Positions 1 through 7,214 of a DNA stretch of 8,860 nucleotides are shown piece by piece. The notes beneath the pieces were generated by a model that was given only the letters and a program-made list of their open reading frames with translations, made no database searches and was not told the DNA's origin. Position numbers and translations under genes: made by a program. Each line of letters begins with the position of its first letter. The first letter of the stretch is position 1. Origin of the DNA: Spirochaetaceae bacterium (lineage in GTDB: Bacteria > Spirochaetota > Spirochaetia > B11-G9); the NCBI GenBank assembly GCA_030600745.1, contig JAUVLL010000113.1, forward strand, positions 1 to 8,860, in the 5' to 3' direction.

Positions 1-1203
1 ATGATTCAGGCCTGGTTCAACCGGGGATATGATGTCACGGAAGCGGAAAAATTGATTAAACCCGCCCTGAAGGAGCATAAGAACGGAAACTTCACTATTC
101 TGGAGCGGCTGACCGGGCAGATCCTGAAACGATTGATTCAGGCACCTATTGACTTGTCCCATCCCTCCCAGCAGTATGACCAACCGGAAACATGGGAGGA
201 GATCCGCTCCTCTTTCCGTGCAAAAGAAGATAACTTTCCTGAAGTAAAAAATCTGGAAAAGAAAATATTGGGCGGATGGAACGGCCAGATCGCCGGGGGA
301 TCTTATGGTACTGCCCTGGAAGGGTATACAGGAAAAACCCTCCGAAAGGTTTATGGCGACAGACTCAACGGGTATATTAAAGAACCTGAAACATTAAATG
401 ACGATATTACTTTCGAGCTGGCAATTCTTAAAGCGGCAGAAAGGACCGGATTTAAGATGACAGCAGAAGATATAGCAGATATGTGGCTTCAGTACATCCC
501 ATTCGGATGGTCCGCCGAATATTTCGCACTGGAAAATTTGAGAAGAGGATTCTATCCCCCTGCATCCGGACAACTGGGGAATTTTTTCTCTGAATGGATC
601 GGTGCTCAAATGCGAACTATGGTCTGCGGCTATCTGGCACCTGGAGATCCTCTAAAAGCGGCGGAATATGCTTATATGGACAGTTCAGTATCTCACGAAA
701 CCAATGGGATCTATGGAGGGATCCACAGCGCCGTCCTCAGCTCTCTGGCATTTGTTATGGATAGTGCCCGAGAGGTGCTGCTAAAATCCAGGGAATACAT
801 ACCAGAGAATACCGAGTTTGCCCATTTCTTCGATATGGCCATAGAAAATGTTCAGAAACACGATAATCATATTACTTCCTGGGAAAAACTGGAGGATTCC
901 ATTAAGACTTACAACTGGATCCACACTTATCCTAATATGATGGCAGTAATACATAGTCTCTGGTACTGCAACGACGATATAGGCCGTGCCTTTCGGATAC
1001 TGGCGGACTGTGGTGTTGATGTGGATTGCAACGCAGGCGAAGCAGGCAGTGTTCTGGGTATTATGTTTCCCATTGATCCAAAATGGACAGACCCTTTTAA
1101 CGATACTCTGGAGACCTATGTCCCGAGTATGGAAAAGATGAAAATCTCCGAACTTGCCTCATGGACTGCCGGGATCACCAGAAAAATGTCTAACCATGAT
1201 TAA
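1..1203 (+). CDS. ADP-ribosylglycohydrolase-family protein, possibly 5'-partial
   Basis: Probable Mg-dependent hydrolase of the ADP_ribosyl_GH fold, a family that removes ADP-ribose from proteins, nucleic acids or small molecules; the substrate here is unknown. The fold starts near residue 89 with the glycine-rich GGWNGQIAGGSYGTALEG (91-108). The first metal motif is NDDIT (133-137), where classic members have TDDT. The C-terminal metal motif is GVDVDCNAGEAGSVLG (338-353), a DxDC form of the usual DTDT, with D340 and D342 as likely ligands. Both acidic clusters are intact, so activity is plausible. Residues 1-80 lie before the fold and I do not recognise them. The ATG is the first base of the window, so no ribosome site is visible and the true start may lie upstream. 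The gene converges on the nucleoside operon, and its base composition looks somewhat richer in GC. Family confident; function and start uncertain. Confidence 0.85.
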   Translation: MIQAWFNRGYDVTEAEKLIKPALKEHKNGNFTILERLTGQILKRLIQAPIDLSHPSQQYDQPETWEEIRSSFRAKEDNFPEVKNLEKKILGGWNGQIAGGSYGTALEGYTGKTLRKVYGDRLNGYIKEPETLNDDITFELAILKAAERTGFKMTAEDIADMWLQYIPFGWSAEYFALENLRRGFYPPASGQLGNFFSEWIGAQMRTMVCGYLAPGDPLKAAEYAYMDSSVSHETNGIYGGIHSAVLSSLAFVMDSAREVLLKSREYIPENTEFAHFFDMAIENVQKHDNHITSWEKLEDSIKTYNWIHTYPNMMAVIHSLWYCNDDIGRAFRILADCGVDVDCNAGEAGSVLGIMFPIDPKWTDPFNDTLETYVPSMEKMKISELASWTAGITRKMSNHD

Positions 1204-1208
1204 GGAGG
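1204..1208 (+). promoter_or_regulatory. Orphan Shine-Dalgarno-like GGAGG
   Basis: The stop codon TAA runs directly into GGAGG, giving AAGGAGG. The nearest start-like codon (TTG at 1212) opens a frame that stops after four codons, and the next ATG (1235) is 26 bases away. No gene follows on this strand. It may be a remnant of a lost downstream gene, or chance. The palindrome at 1206 overlaps it. Confidence 0.3.
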
Positions 1209-1293
1209 ATTTTGGGATTACCTTGATTATAAGAATGGGAAAAGGTAGTGTGTTACTTTCTTAATCTTCAATCAGGTTAATCAGCAAAATCCT
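1206..1293. repeat. Long imperfect palindrome between convergent genes
   Basis: The arms pair over almost the whole intergenic gap. AGGATTTTG (1206-1214) pairs with CAAAATCCT (1285-1293). GATTA (1216-1220) pairs with TAATC (1278-1282). CC (1221-1222) pairs with GG (1275-1276). TGATT (1224-1228) pairs with AATCA (1270-1274). AAGA (1231-1234) pairs with TCTT (1265-1268). AAA and GTA (1241-1247, one bulged G) pair with TAC and TTT (1254-1259), leaving a six-base loop. That is about 31 base pairs with small bulges and one larger internal loop. It is AT-rich and has no U-run right after it, so it is not a textbook intrinsic terminator. It could be a bidirectional terminator or mRNA 3'-end stabiliser, or a decayed palindromic repeat or MITE. 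No other gene lies in 1204-1300. Confidence 0.6.
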
Positions 1294-1300
1294 ATAAATC

Positions 1301-2614
1301 CTAATAAGATTGCATGGGTTTGTCAGAAACAGTCGCAACCAGTCTTTTTGATATCGCCATTGCTTCATCCTGCAGATCTTCTACATTTATAGTTAAAAGT
1401 TTTCCGTTCTCTACTACCATCTTCCCATCTACAATAACAGTGTCAACGTTTCTGTTATTTAGTGAATACAGTATATCTGCAAAGATATTATTTCCAGGCA
1501 TCATATTAGGAGTAGATGGATCTATTATCACCAGATCAGCAAGAGAGCTCTCTTTTATCTCGCCGCAATTTTTGAATCCGATTACATCCCCTCCGTTAAG
1601 AAGTGGAAGAATGTCTGAAATTAAACCGGTTTTAGGGTTATGGGTTGAACATTTTGCCAGAAGAGCAGCATCCCTGGCAGTCTCGAAAATATTTACTGTA
1701 TTGTTTGATGCAAGACCATCACTTCCAAAAGCTACTTTTATACCTGCCTTAAGTGCCCTGGGCAACAGATCATTAATATCCCCGAATTTCATGTTGGTCT
1801 TTGCACAATGGGCAATCCCGGCTCCCCTCTTCTTTATCAGTTTTAGATCCTCATCTGTGGCCCAGTATGCATGTGCCAGTATAGTTCCTTCCCTAAGAAC
1901 TCCGGTTCTATCCAGAACCTGAACCGGAGTCAGACCAGTGTTCTTTAAAGATTGTACTACCTGTGCCTTTGTTTCAGATACATGAATGTGCATAGGAAGC
2001 CTGAGTTTATCAGATTCAAGGACAACCCTGCTTAGAAAATCTTCAGGACAGATATAAGGAGAATGGGGGCCTAAAGAGATTGATATTCTGGAGTTTTTAC
2101 CTTTGTATTTTCTGGTAAAATCCATTGCTGTTTCAAATTGCTTTTCACTGTCAGGACCAATACCAAATACAACCCATGCAAGATTGGCACGCATTCCGGA
2201 TTTCATATATGCATCAAAGGCCCTGTCCATTGCAAAGTAGTGGTCTGCTACGGCTGTGACACCGGACAGAAGCATCTCGGCAGCACCTATAAGTGTACCG
2301 GTATAAACATCATCGGGAATAAGACTCTGCTCATAGATCCAGACATGTTTGTTAAACCAGTCAGATTCTGTTACATCCTCAGCAACCCCTCTTAACAGAG
2401 TCATTGCTGTATGAGCATGGGCATTTACAAGACCTGGAATAATGTATTTACCGGTACCATCGATAATAAATTCACCAGGCTGAAATGAGACAGGTCTGTC
2501 ACTTTCAGAATTCTCTGTTATTTTTTCAATTCTTCCATCATTTATCAACAAGTCCATATTTTTATGTATGGCCATATCTTTAAAGGAGAGAATCGAAATG
2601 TTCTTAATAATCAT
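1301..2614 (-). CDS. Amidohydrolase, adenosine/MTA/SAH deaminase-like
   Basis: Cytosolic metal-dependent deaminase of the amidohydrolase superfamily (437 aa, full length). Metal and catalytic residues by comparison with the MTA/SAH deaminase family: NAHAH with H66 and H68; E95 (YEQSLIP); H184 in GPHSPY; HIHVSE with H211 and the catalytic E214; H248 in AHAY; GSDGLASNN with D299. HCAKTNMKFGD (269-279) sits where many relatives have HCPxSNMKLASG, so the substrate pocket may differ. Likely reaction: hydrolytic loss of ammonia from adenosine, methylthioadenosine, S-adenosylhomocysteine or another aminopurine. Guanine or 8-oxoguanine deaminase is a less likely alternative. The ATG overlaps the stop of nucleoside hydrolase 1 as ATGA (4 bp) and has only a weak AAGAAG upstream, so translational coupling is likely. 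It is the last gene of the operon; its position next to nucleoside hydrolases and a nucleoside importer favours purine salvage. Confidence 0.88.
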   Translation of the reverse strand: MIIKNISILSFKDMAIHKNMDLLINDGRIEKITENSESDRPVSFQPGEFIIDGTGKYIIPGLVNAHAHTAMTLLRGVAEDVTESDWFNKHVWIYEQSLIPDDVYTGTLIGAAEMLLSGVTAVADHYFAMDRAFDAYMKSGMRANLAWVVFGIGPDSEKQFETAMDFTRKYKGKNSRISISLGPHSPYICPEDFLSRVVLESDKLRLPMHIHVSETKAQVVQSLKNTGLTPVQVLDRTGVLREGTILAHAYWATDEDLKLIKKRGAGIAHCAKTNMKFGDINDLLPRALKAGIKVAFGSDGLASNNTVNIFETARDAALLAKCSTHNPKTGLISDILPLLNGGDVIGFKNCGEIKESSLADLVIIDPSTPNMMPGNNIFADILYSLNNRNVDTVIVDGKMVVENGKLLTINVEDLQDEAMAISKRLVATVSDKPMQSY

Positions 2615-3549
2615 GCAAACTTCTTATCCAGTGTATTAATAGAATTCAGCATAAATCGTACAAATTTAGGGGTGTCCACTTCCAGAGCCACATCTACATT
2701 AGAACTTCTCCCGGTAGCACCATGAATATCGACTACTGTAGCTCCCCGTGTCAGTTCACTGGATACTTCCACCTGAACATTAAGAAACTTTGTTCCAATT
2801 ACAGATGGATCAATTACAGCAGCCACAGCAAGAGCATCATGAATAGGTGCTCCATTAAGACCAAAAATCTTTTTATTGGCATTAGCAAAAAATTTCAGCA
2901 AAGGTCCGACTTTCGATGAAATAACACCATTGCTGGCAACAATACCATCAATCTCCTTAAAAGACATAAGAGCCCTGTTTGTAACATCCAGTCCAACCAT
3001 GGTAATAGGTACACCGGATTCAAAAACTATTTTTGCAGCTTCAGGATCCACATAGATATTGAACTCTGCCACAGGGGTAACATTGGAATCATGCATCCCC
3101 CCGCCCATCAGAACTATCCGTTCAATCTTATGTCTTATATCCGGTTTTTTAAGAAGAACCATGGCAATATTGGTTAAAGGTCCTGTAGGAACCAGAACTA
3201 TTTCCCCCAGGCTCTCTTCGAGCATATTGATAATAAAATCTACAGCATCAATATCCAGTGCCTTAACCCCGGGTTCCGGAAGTTCCGCACCATCAAGACC
3301 GCTTTGGCCATGAAACTGAGGAGCTGTTACCAGCTCCCTTAGTAAGGGTTTGTCTGCTCCCCTCGCTACAGGAATCTCTTCATCTATAAGTGTAAGAATT
3401 TTTAAAGCATTCTCAAAGGTTTTATCACCAGTCTGATTTCCTGCAACTGTAGTTACACCTAAAAGATCAATTTGTTCAGAAGCAGAGGCCAGCATAATAG
3501 CCATCATGTCATCGTGACCGGGATCACAATCAATTATTACCCTTGTCAT
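2611..3549 (-). CDS. Inosine-uridine preferring nucleoside hydrolase (nucleoside hydrolase 1)
   Basis: Cleaves the N-glycosidic bond of ribonucleosides to free base and ribose; probably cytosolic, since no signal peptide is seen. It is full length (312 aa, as usual for the family). The Ca-binding/catalytic signature DCDPGHDD is at residues 7-14. Other family marks are VAGN (35-38), FHGQSGLDG (79-87), PTGPLTNIAM (121-130), MGGG (148-151), AEFNIYVDPEAA (161-172, including E162 and N164 of the ribose site) and HDALAVA (237-243) with the catalytic-type H237 and D238. All expected active-site residues are present. The ATG at 3549 overlaps the permease 2 stop by 4 bp (ATGA) and has an AAGGGTG ribosome site at 3554-3560, four bases upstream. 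Base preference cannot be read from sequence; purine nucleosides are likely from context. Confidence 0.94.
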   Translation of the reverse strand: MTRVIIDCDPGHDDMMAIMLASASEQIDLLGVTTVAGNQTGDKTFENALKILTLIDEEIPVARGADKPLLRELVTAPQFHGQSGLDGAELPEPGVKALDIDAVDFIINMLEESLGEIVLVPTGPLTNIAMVLLKKPDIRHKIERIVLMGGGMHDSNVTPVAEFNIYVDPEAAKIVFESGVPITMVGLDVTNRALMSFKEIDGIVASNGVISSKVGPLLKFFANANKKIFGLNGAPIHDALAVAAVIDPSVIGTKFLNVQVEVSSELTRGATVVDIHGATGRSSNVDVALEVDTPKFVRFMLNSINTLDKKFA

Positions 3550-4538
3550 GAATCACCCTTACCCGGATCTGCAACTGGAATAGCAGCATCCCCTGTGTCA
3601 AAATGTTCATGTATTTCACCACCAACTTTTATTTTTACTCTCTGGGCCCGGATGGCAAATATCGCCAGTGCGATTATAGTTACCAGATAAGGAATCATCT
3701 GGATAAGTTCTGAAGGAACATTAAGGGACGCAATATAAATGGCAATAGAATTAACAAACCCGAAAAGCAGAGATGCTAATAGTATACCAATAGGCATATT
3801 CCCACCTAAAGTTGCAGCAGCAATCGCAATAAATCCACGACCGGCAGTCATATCTCTGGAAAACCATGAAACGTAACCCATGGAGAGATAAAGACCGCCT
3901 AATGCACCAAACAAACCGGATAACATTAAAGCATATAGTTTAATTTTATCTACATTTATACCAACAGATTCAGCTGCATCAGGATTCTGGCCAACAGCCC
4001 TTATTCGTAAACCAAGGGGTGTTTTGAACATCAGTACATAGAATAACGGCACAAACAGGAGAGCAACGTAGGTAAGTATATTATGTCCGCTGAAGATTTC
4101 TCCCAGTATTGGAATTGATTTTAATAAAGGAATCTCAATACTTGGAAATACCAGACTCTGCAGGGAACTTGTACTTCCTTTATCTCCTGTAAAAAGGAAA
4201 AGAAGAAAAATTGTCATTCCCGCAGCAAACATATTAAGAGCTATAGCTCCAAGAATTATATCTGCCTTCATTTTTAAATGGAAATAGCCGAGGAGAGCCC
4301 CCATTAGTATACCAGCAGCAAGTCCGGCAATCAGGGCAAGAAAAAGACTTCCGGTAAAGGCGCTCACTATAACACCAAAGAAGGCGGCCATAAGCATGAT
4401 ACCTTCCAGTGCTATATTAACAGAACCGGCCAGGTCTGAAACTGCAACTCCCAAAGCAGGGAATAATAAAGGAGTCATTACCCTTAAAATCGCGAATGCA
4501 AATCCTGTTGAGAAAATACTACTGAGCAACGGATTCAT
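3546..4538 (-). CDS. Nucleoside ABC transporter permease 2 (BPD_transp_2 family)
   Basis: Inner-membrane permease of a BMP-type nucleoside importer (330 aa), mostly hydrophobic with roughly eight to ten predicted membrane segments. Family marks: VNIALEGIML (40-49), the loop RAVGQNPDAAESVGINV (180-196), which resembles the ATPase-contacting loop of these permeases, and MTAGRGFIAIAA (230-241). The last ~30 residues are polar and lie outside the membrane. I chose ATG 4538: a GGAGG at 4545-4549 lies six bases upstream, whereas the in-frame TTG at 4544 abuts that site with no spacer. The start overlaps permease 1 by 20 bp. It pairs with permease 1 as the second, shorter subunit of the heterodimer, like NupQ of Bacillus. 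Confidence 0.92.
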   Translation of the reverse strand: MNPLLSSIFSTGFAFAILRVMTPLLFPALGVAVSDLAGSVNIALEGIMLMAAFFGVIVSAFTGSLFLALIAGLAAGILMGALLGYFHLKMKADIILGAIALNMFAAGMTIFLLFLFTGDKGSTSSLQSLVFPSIEIPLLKSIPILGEIFSGHNILTYVALLFVPLFYVLMFKTPLGLRIRAVGQNPDAAESVGINVDKIKLYALMLSGLFGALGGLYLSMGYVSWFSRDMTAGRGFIAIAAATLGGNMPIGILLASLLFGFVNSIAIYIASLNVPSELIQMIPYLVTIIALAIFAIRAQRVKIKVGGEIHEHFDTGDAAIPVADPGKGDS

Positions 4539-5598
4539 TACCAACCTCCACTCTTTCTGCTTCCTTAATGGTTATTTTGTTTTTCCATGTAGAAAGGAAG
4601 GCCTCAGCTGTAATAAGAATAATAATTATAGATTGAATTACAAGAACAAGCTCTGATGGAACATCTGCCATCAGGTTTAGAATCTGTCCTCCGACTCTGA
4701 GATAAGAGAGAAAAAGAGCAGCAAAAATAATAAAAATAGGGTGGTTTCTTCCTATTATTGCAACAATTACACCATCCCAACCATAGCCTGGGAGCGACTG
4801 CCAGTTGAATCTTCTGTGGAGACCCATGATCTCAGTTGCACCTCCTATACCGGCAATCATCCCGCTTAAAACCTGTGCAAGAATAATTACTTTAATAACA
4901 TTCATACCCCCAAACTTCGCAAACTTCTGATTATGCCCAGTAGTTCTAATCTCGTAACCTGAAGTAGTATGATAAAGGAAGTAGTATCCTAAAAATGCAA
5001 AAATCAAAGCCAGAAAAATACCCAGATGGAGTCGGGTACCAGGCATGAACTGAGGCAGCCATGCAGTTTCCGCAAGTTTATAGGACACCAGGTATCCTGC
5101 ATCCTTGTCTCTGAAATGATAGTTGATAAGATAGAGTCCGCCGAAATAGGCTATATAGTTCATCATTAAAGAGGCAACAAGCTCACTGGCACCCCACCTG
5201 GCTTTCATAAAACCGGGAATAAACCCCCAAATTGCTCCTGTAGCTCCTGCAACAACTAAAACCATGATAATATGCAAAACAGTCGGCATGTTTGTGGAAA
5301 TTGCAAATGCCGTACCAACTGCTGCACTAAGAAAAAATGCTCCTTCTGCACCAATGTTAAATTGTTTCGCCTGAAAAGCTATTGCAATAGCAACTCCGCA
5401 AAAGATCATTGGAGAGGCATTTTCTATTACATTTGCAAATCTTCCTTTGGAAAGTAATGGCCCTATAAAGAACTGCTTAATAGAATAAGCCGGCATTTCG
5501 CTGATTAAATATATTAAAACAACACTTATAATAATTCCAACAAGAATTGCTGTTAATGTTCTTATCAGAGTGAAATATTTAAGAATGAATTTTTCCAC
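4519..5598 (-). CDS. Nucleoside ABC transporter permease 1 (BPD_transp_2 family)
   Basis: Inner-membrane permease (359 aa), the larger partner in the importer, comparable to NupP of Bacillus. The first membrane helix is near residues 15-32, with several more after it. Family marks: QFNIGAEGAF (79-88), the cytoplasmic loop RTTGHNQKFAKFGGMNV (218-234), GGATEIMGLHRRF (252-264) and GYGWDGVIVAIIG (271-283). The start is GTG at 5598, supported by AGGAGG (5605-5610) with a six-base spacer; no closer ATG fits. The start lies inside the ATPase gene, overlapping it by 20 bp, and the end overlaps permease 2 by 20 bp, so coupled translation of the membrane subunits is likely. The C-terminal ~20 residues are charged and cytoplasmic. 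Confidence 0.93.
   Translation of the reverse strand: MEKFILKYFTLIRTLTAILVGIIISVVLIYLISEMPAYSIKQFFIGPLLSKGRFANVIENASPMIFCGVAIAIAFQAKQFNIGAEGAFFLSAAVGTAFAISTNMPTVLHIIMVLVVAGATGAIWGFIPGFMKARWGASELVASLMMNYIAYFGGLYLINYHFRDKDAGYLVSYKLAETAWLPQFMPGTRLHLGIFLALIFAFLGYYFLYHTTSGYEIRTTGHNQKFAKFGGMNVIKVIILAQVLSGMIAGIGGATEIMGLHRRFNWQSLPGYGWDGVIVAIIGRNHPIFIIFAALFLSYLRVGGQILNLMADVPSELVLVIQSIIIILITAEAFLSTWKNKITIKEAERVEVGNESVAQ
4545..4549 (-). promoter_or_regulatory. Ribosome binding site deciding the permease 2 start
   Basis: GGAGG on the minus strand, six bases before ATG 4538 and directly adjacent to TTG 4544. It therefore selects the ATG and shortens the protein by two residues relative to the longest reading frame. 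Confidence 0.8.
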
Positions 5599-7126
5599 TT
5601 GCGCCCTCCTCTTTCTTTACGCCCAACATATAAGGGCCAAGATCCATTCCTCTAATATCCCTGCAATCTGTAAAATGTTTGGTTATATGTCCATCGTATA
5701 TTACTATAATCCGGGTAGAAAGTTTTATAATCTCATCCAGGTCGGCAGATATCAGAAAAATTGCCTTTCCTTCATCCCTGGCCTTCTTCAACAGATCATG
5801 AATCAGTTCTTCCGATCCTATATCAACTCCTCTGGTGGGTTGTGCTGCAATAATAAGCTCAGGGTCCGATGACAATTCTCTGGCAACTACAACTTTCTGA
5901 ATATTACCACCGCTTAAAGCTCCTGTAGGAGTTTTAGATGACTGGGTAAGAATATTGAACCTTTTTATCAGATCTACACTATAATCCTTTATATACTTCC
6001 AGTTCAGCCTTCCTTTTTTAGAAAATTCAGATTTATAATATCTGTCTACTATAAAATTCTCCTCCAGGGAAGCAATATCTGCAACCCCGTTCTCCATCCT
6101 GTCTTCCGGAATATGAGAGATCCTTAGCTCTCTTATTTGACGTGGTGTCATACCAATAATATTCTTACCATCGACAGAAACAGCTCCATCTGTGGGTCTC
6201 ATAAGCCCTGTGAGTATATTTACAAGTTCAGATTGACCATTCCCTTCAACTCCGGCAATACCCAGAATCTCTCCTGCACGAACATCAAAATTAATATCCT
6301 TAAGAATCTGCACATTTTCATAATCAATATATGAAAGGTTATTTACAGACAGTCTTACCTTGCCCGGATTCTCCGGTTCGGCAATACGACCGGAATTGAT
6401 ATCTCTGCCAACCATTAGATGTGCAATTGCCTCTTCAGTCAGTTCTGCTGCATCTTTGGTGGTTATTACCCTGGTATCACGCATGACAGTGACACTGTCT
6501 GCAAGTTTTTTAACTTCACTTAGTTTGTGGGATATAAAAAGGATAGTCTTTCCATTTTCTTTGAGTTTAAAAAGAGTCTCAAACAAAACTTCTGTTTCCT
6601 GGGGAGTTAATACCGAAGTTGGTTCATCAAGTATAAGAAGTTCTGCATTTCGAAAAAGAGCCTTCAGAATCTCCACTCTCTGGCGTACACCAATAGGCAG
6701 ATCCTTAATTTTTTTATTTACCGGAACATCCATGCCGTACTTTTTAGAAACCGCATCAGTAGTTTCCAGAGCATTAACAGTATCAAGAAATATCTTTCCC
6801 TTTTTAGGTTCAATACCAAGAATCATATTTTCTGCTACTGTCAAATCCGGAGCCAGCATCAGGTGCTGATGGACCATACCTATTCCCGCTTTAATGGCAT
6901 AATTTGGATTTCGAAAATTAACCTTTTCTCCTTTATAAAAAACATCCCCATCCTGGGGGTGGATTTTACCGAATATAACATTCATAAGTGTGGATTTCCC
7001 TGCACCGTTCTCACCAACAATTGCATGGATACTATTCCGTTTAACATCCATGCTTACATCTTTATTAGCTATAACACCAGTTGGATAAACCATGGTGATG
7101 TTTTTCACCTGAAGAATATTTTCCAT
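5579..7126 (-). CDS. Nucleoside ABC transporter ATPase, tandem nucleotide-binding domains
   Basis: Cytoplasmic ATPase with two fused ABC domains (515 aa), the usual form in BMP-type nucleoside importers and sugar importers such as RbsA. Domain 1 has Walker A GENGAGKST (38-46), Q-loop Q87, signature-like LPIGVRQRVEI (143-153), Walker B LLILDEPT (163-170) and H-loop H200, so it looks catalytically intact. Domain 2 has GNGQSEL (295-301) in place of Walker A, with Gln for Lys; LSGGNIQK (404-411) as signature; and IIAAQPTRGVD (425-435), where Walker B has Ala-Gln for Asp-Glu. This degenerate second site is the family norm, as I know it. I chose ATG 7126 because the homology begins there (MENILQVKNITMVYPTG) and a GAGGA site lies four bases upstream. 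An in-frame extension to 7279 runs into the lipoprotein gene and has no family resemblance. Confidence 0.95.
   Translation of the reverse strand: MENILQVKNITMVYPTGVIANKDVSMDVKRNSIHAIVGENGAGKSTLMNVIFGKIHPQDGDVFYKGEKVNFRNPNYAIKAGIGMVHQHLMLAPDLTVAENMILGIEPKKGKIFLDTVNALETTDAVSKKYGMDVPVNKKIKDLPIGVRQRVEILKALFRNAELLILDEPTSVLTPQETEVLFETLFKLKENGKTILFISHKLSEVKKLADSVTVMRDTRVITTKDAAELTEEAIAHLMVGRDINSGRIAEPENPGKVRLSVNNLSYIDYENVQILKDINFDVRAGEILGIAGVEGNGQSELVNILTGLMRPTDGAVSVDGKNIIGMTPRQIRELRISHIPEDRMENGVADIASLEENFIVDRYYKSEFSKKGRLNWKYIKDYSVDLIKRFNILTQSSKTPTGALSGGNIQKVVVARELSSDPELIIAAQPTRGVDIGSEELIHDLLKKARDEGKAIFLISADLDEIIKLSTRIIVIYDGHITKHFTDCRDIRGMDLGPYMLGVKKEEGASGKIHS
5605..5610 (-). promoter_or_regulatory. 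Ribosome binding site for the GTG start of permease 1
   Basis: AGGAGG on the minus strand with a six-base spacer to GTG 5598, located inside the last codons of the ATPase gene. It supports both the non-ATG start and the 20-bp gene overlap. Confidence 0.85.
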
Positions 7127-7130
7127 TCTT

Positions 7131-7135
7131 TCCTC
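7131..7135 (-). promoter_or_regulatory. Ribosome binding site deciding the ATPase start
   Basis: GAGGA on the minus strand, four bases before ATG 7126. It supports the short ATPase start over the frame-open extension to 7279. Confidence 0.7.
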
Positions 7136-7167
7136 GAATTTATCTGAAATTAAATTGTATAATTGCA

Positions 7168-7189
7168 GGGACACGAAGAATCGTGCCCC
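7168..7189 (-). promoter_or_regulatory. Intercistronic hairpin between lipoprotein and ATPase genes
   Basis: In the transcript, GGGGCACGA and TCGTGTCCC form a nine-pair stem with one G-U pair and a UUCU loop. It lies in the 88-bp gap (7127-7214), about 25 bases past the lipoprotein stop. The bases after it are mixed (TGCAATTATAC), with no U-run, so full termination is unlikely. The likely role is to block 3' exonucleases, or to cause partial read-through, so that the receptor is made in excess over the ATPase and permeases, as seen with other binding-protein operons. This role is inferred. Confidence 0.7.
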
Positions 7190-7214
7190 CCATAAATATA
7201 GAAATAAATTATAT

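Noticed and set aside
425..435. Degenerate second Walker motifs of the ATPase as a sign of decay (residue numbers in the ATPase)
   Set aside because: The same degeneration is the norm for the second domain in this transporter family, and the rest of the domain is intact.
1204..1300. Classical intrinsic terminator for either converging gene
   Set aside because: The palindrome is AT-rich and bulged and neither side is followed by a run of T.
1314..1922. Plus-strand open frame of 202 codons
   Set aside because: It lies wholly opposite the well-supported amidohydrolase gene and its translation shows no domain; it is a shadow frame.
4539..4544. TTG start of permease 2 two codons upstream
   Set aside because: It touches the GGAGG with no spacer; the ATG at 4538 has ideal spacing.
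6360..6869. Plus-strand open frame of 169 codons
   Set aside because: It is antisense to the ATPase's first nucleotide-binding domain and its Ser/Arg-rich translation is typical of a shadow frame.
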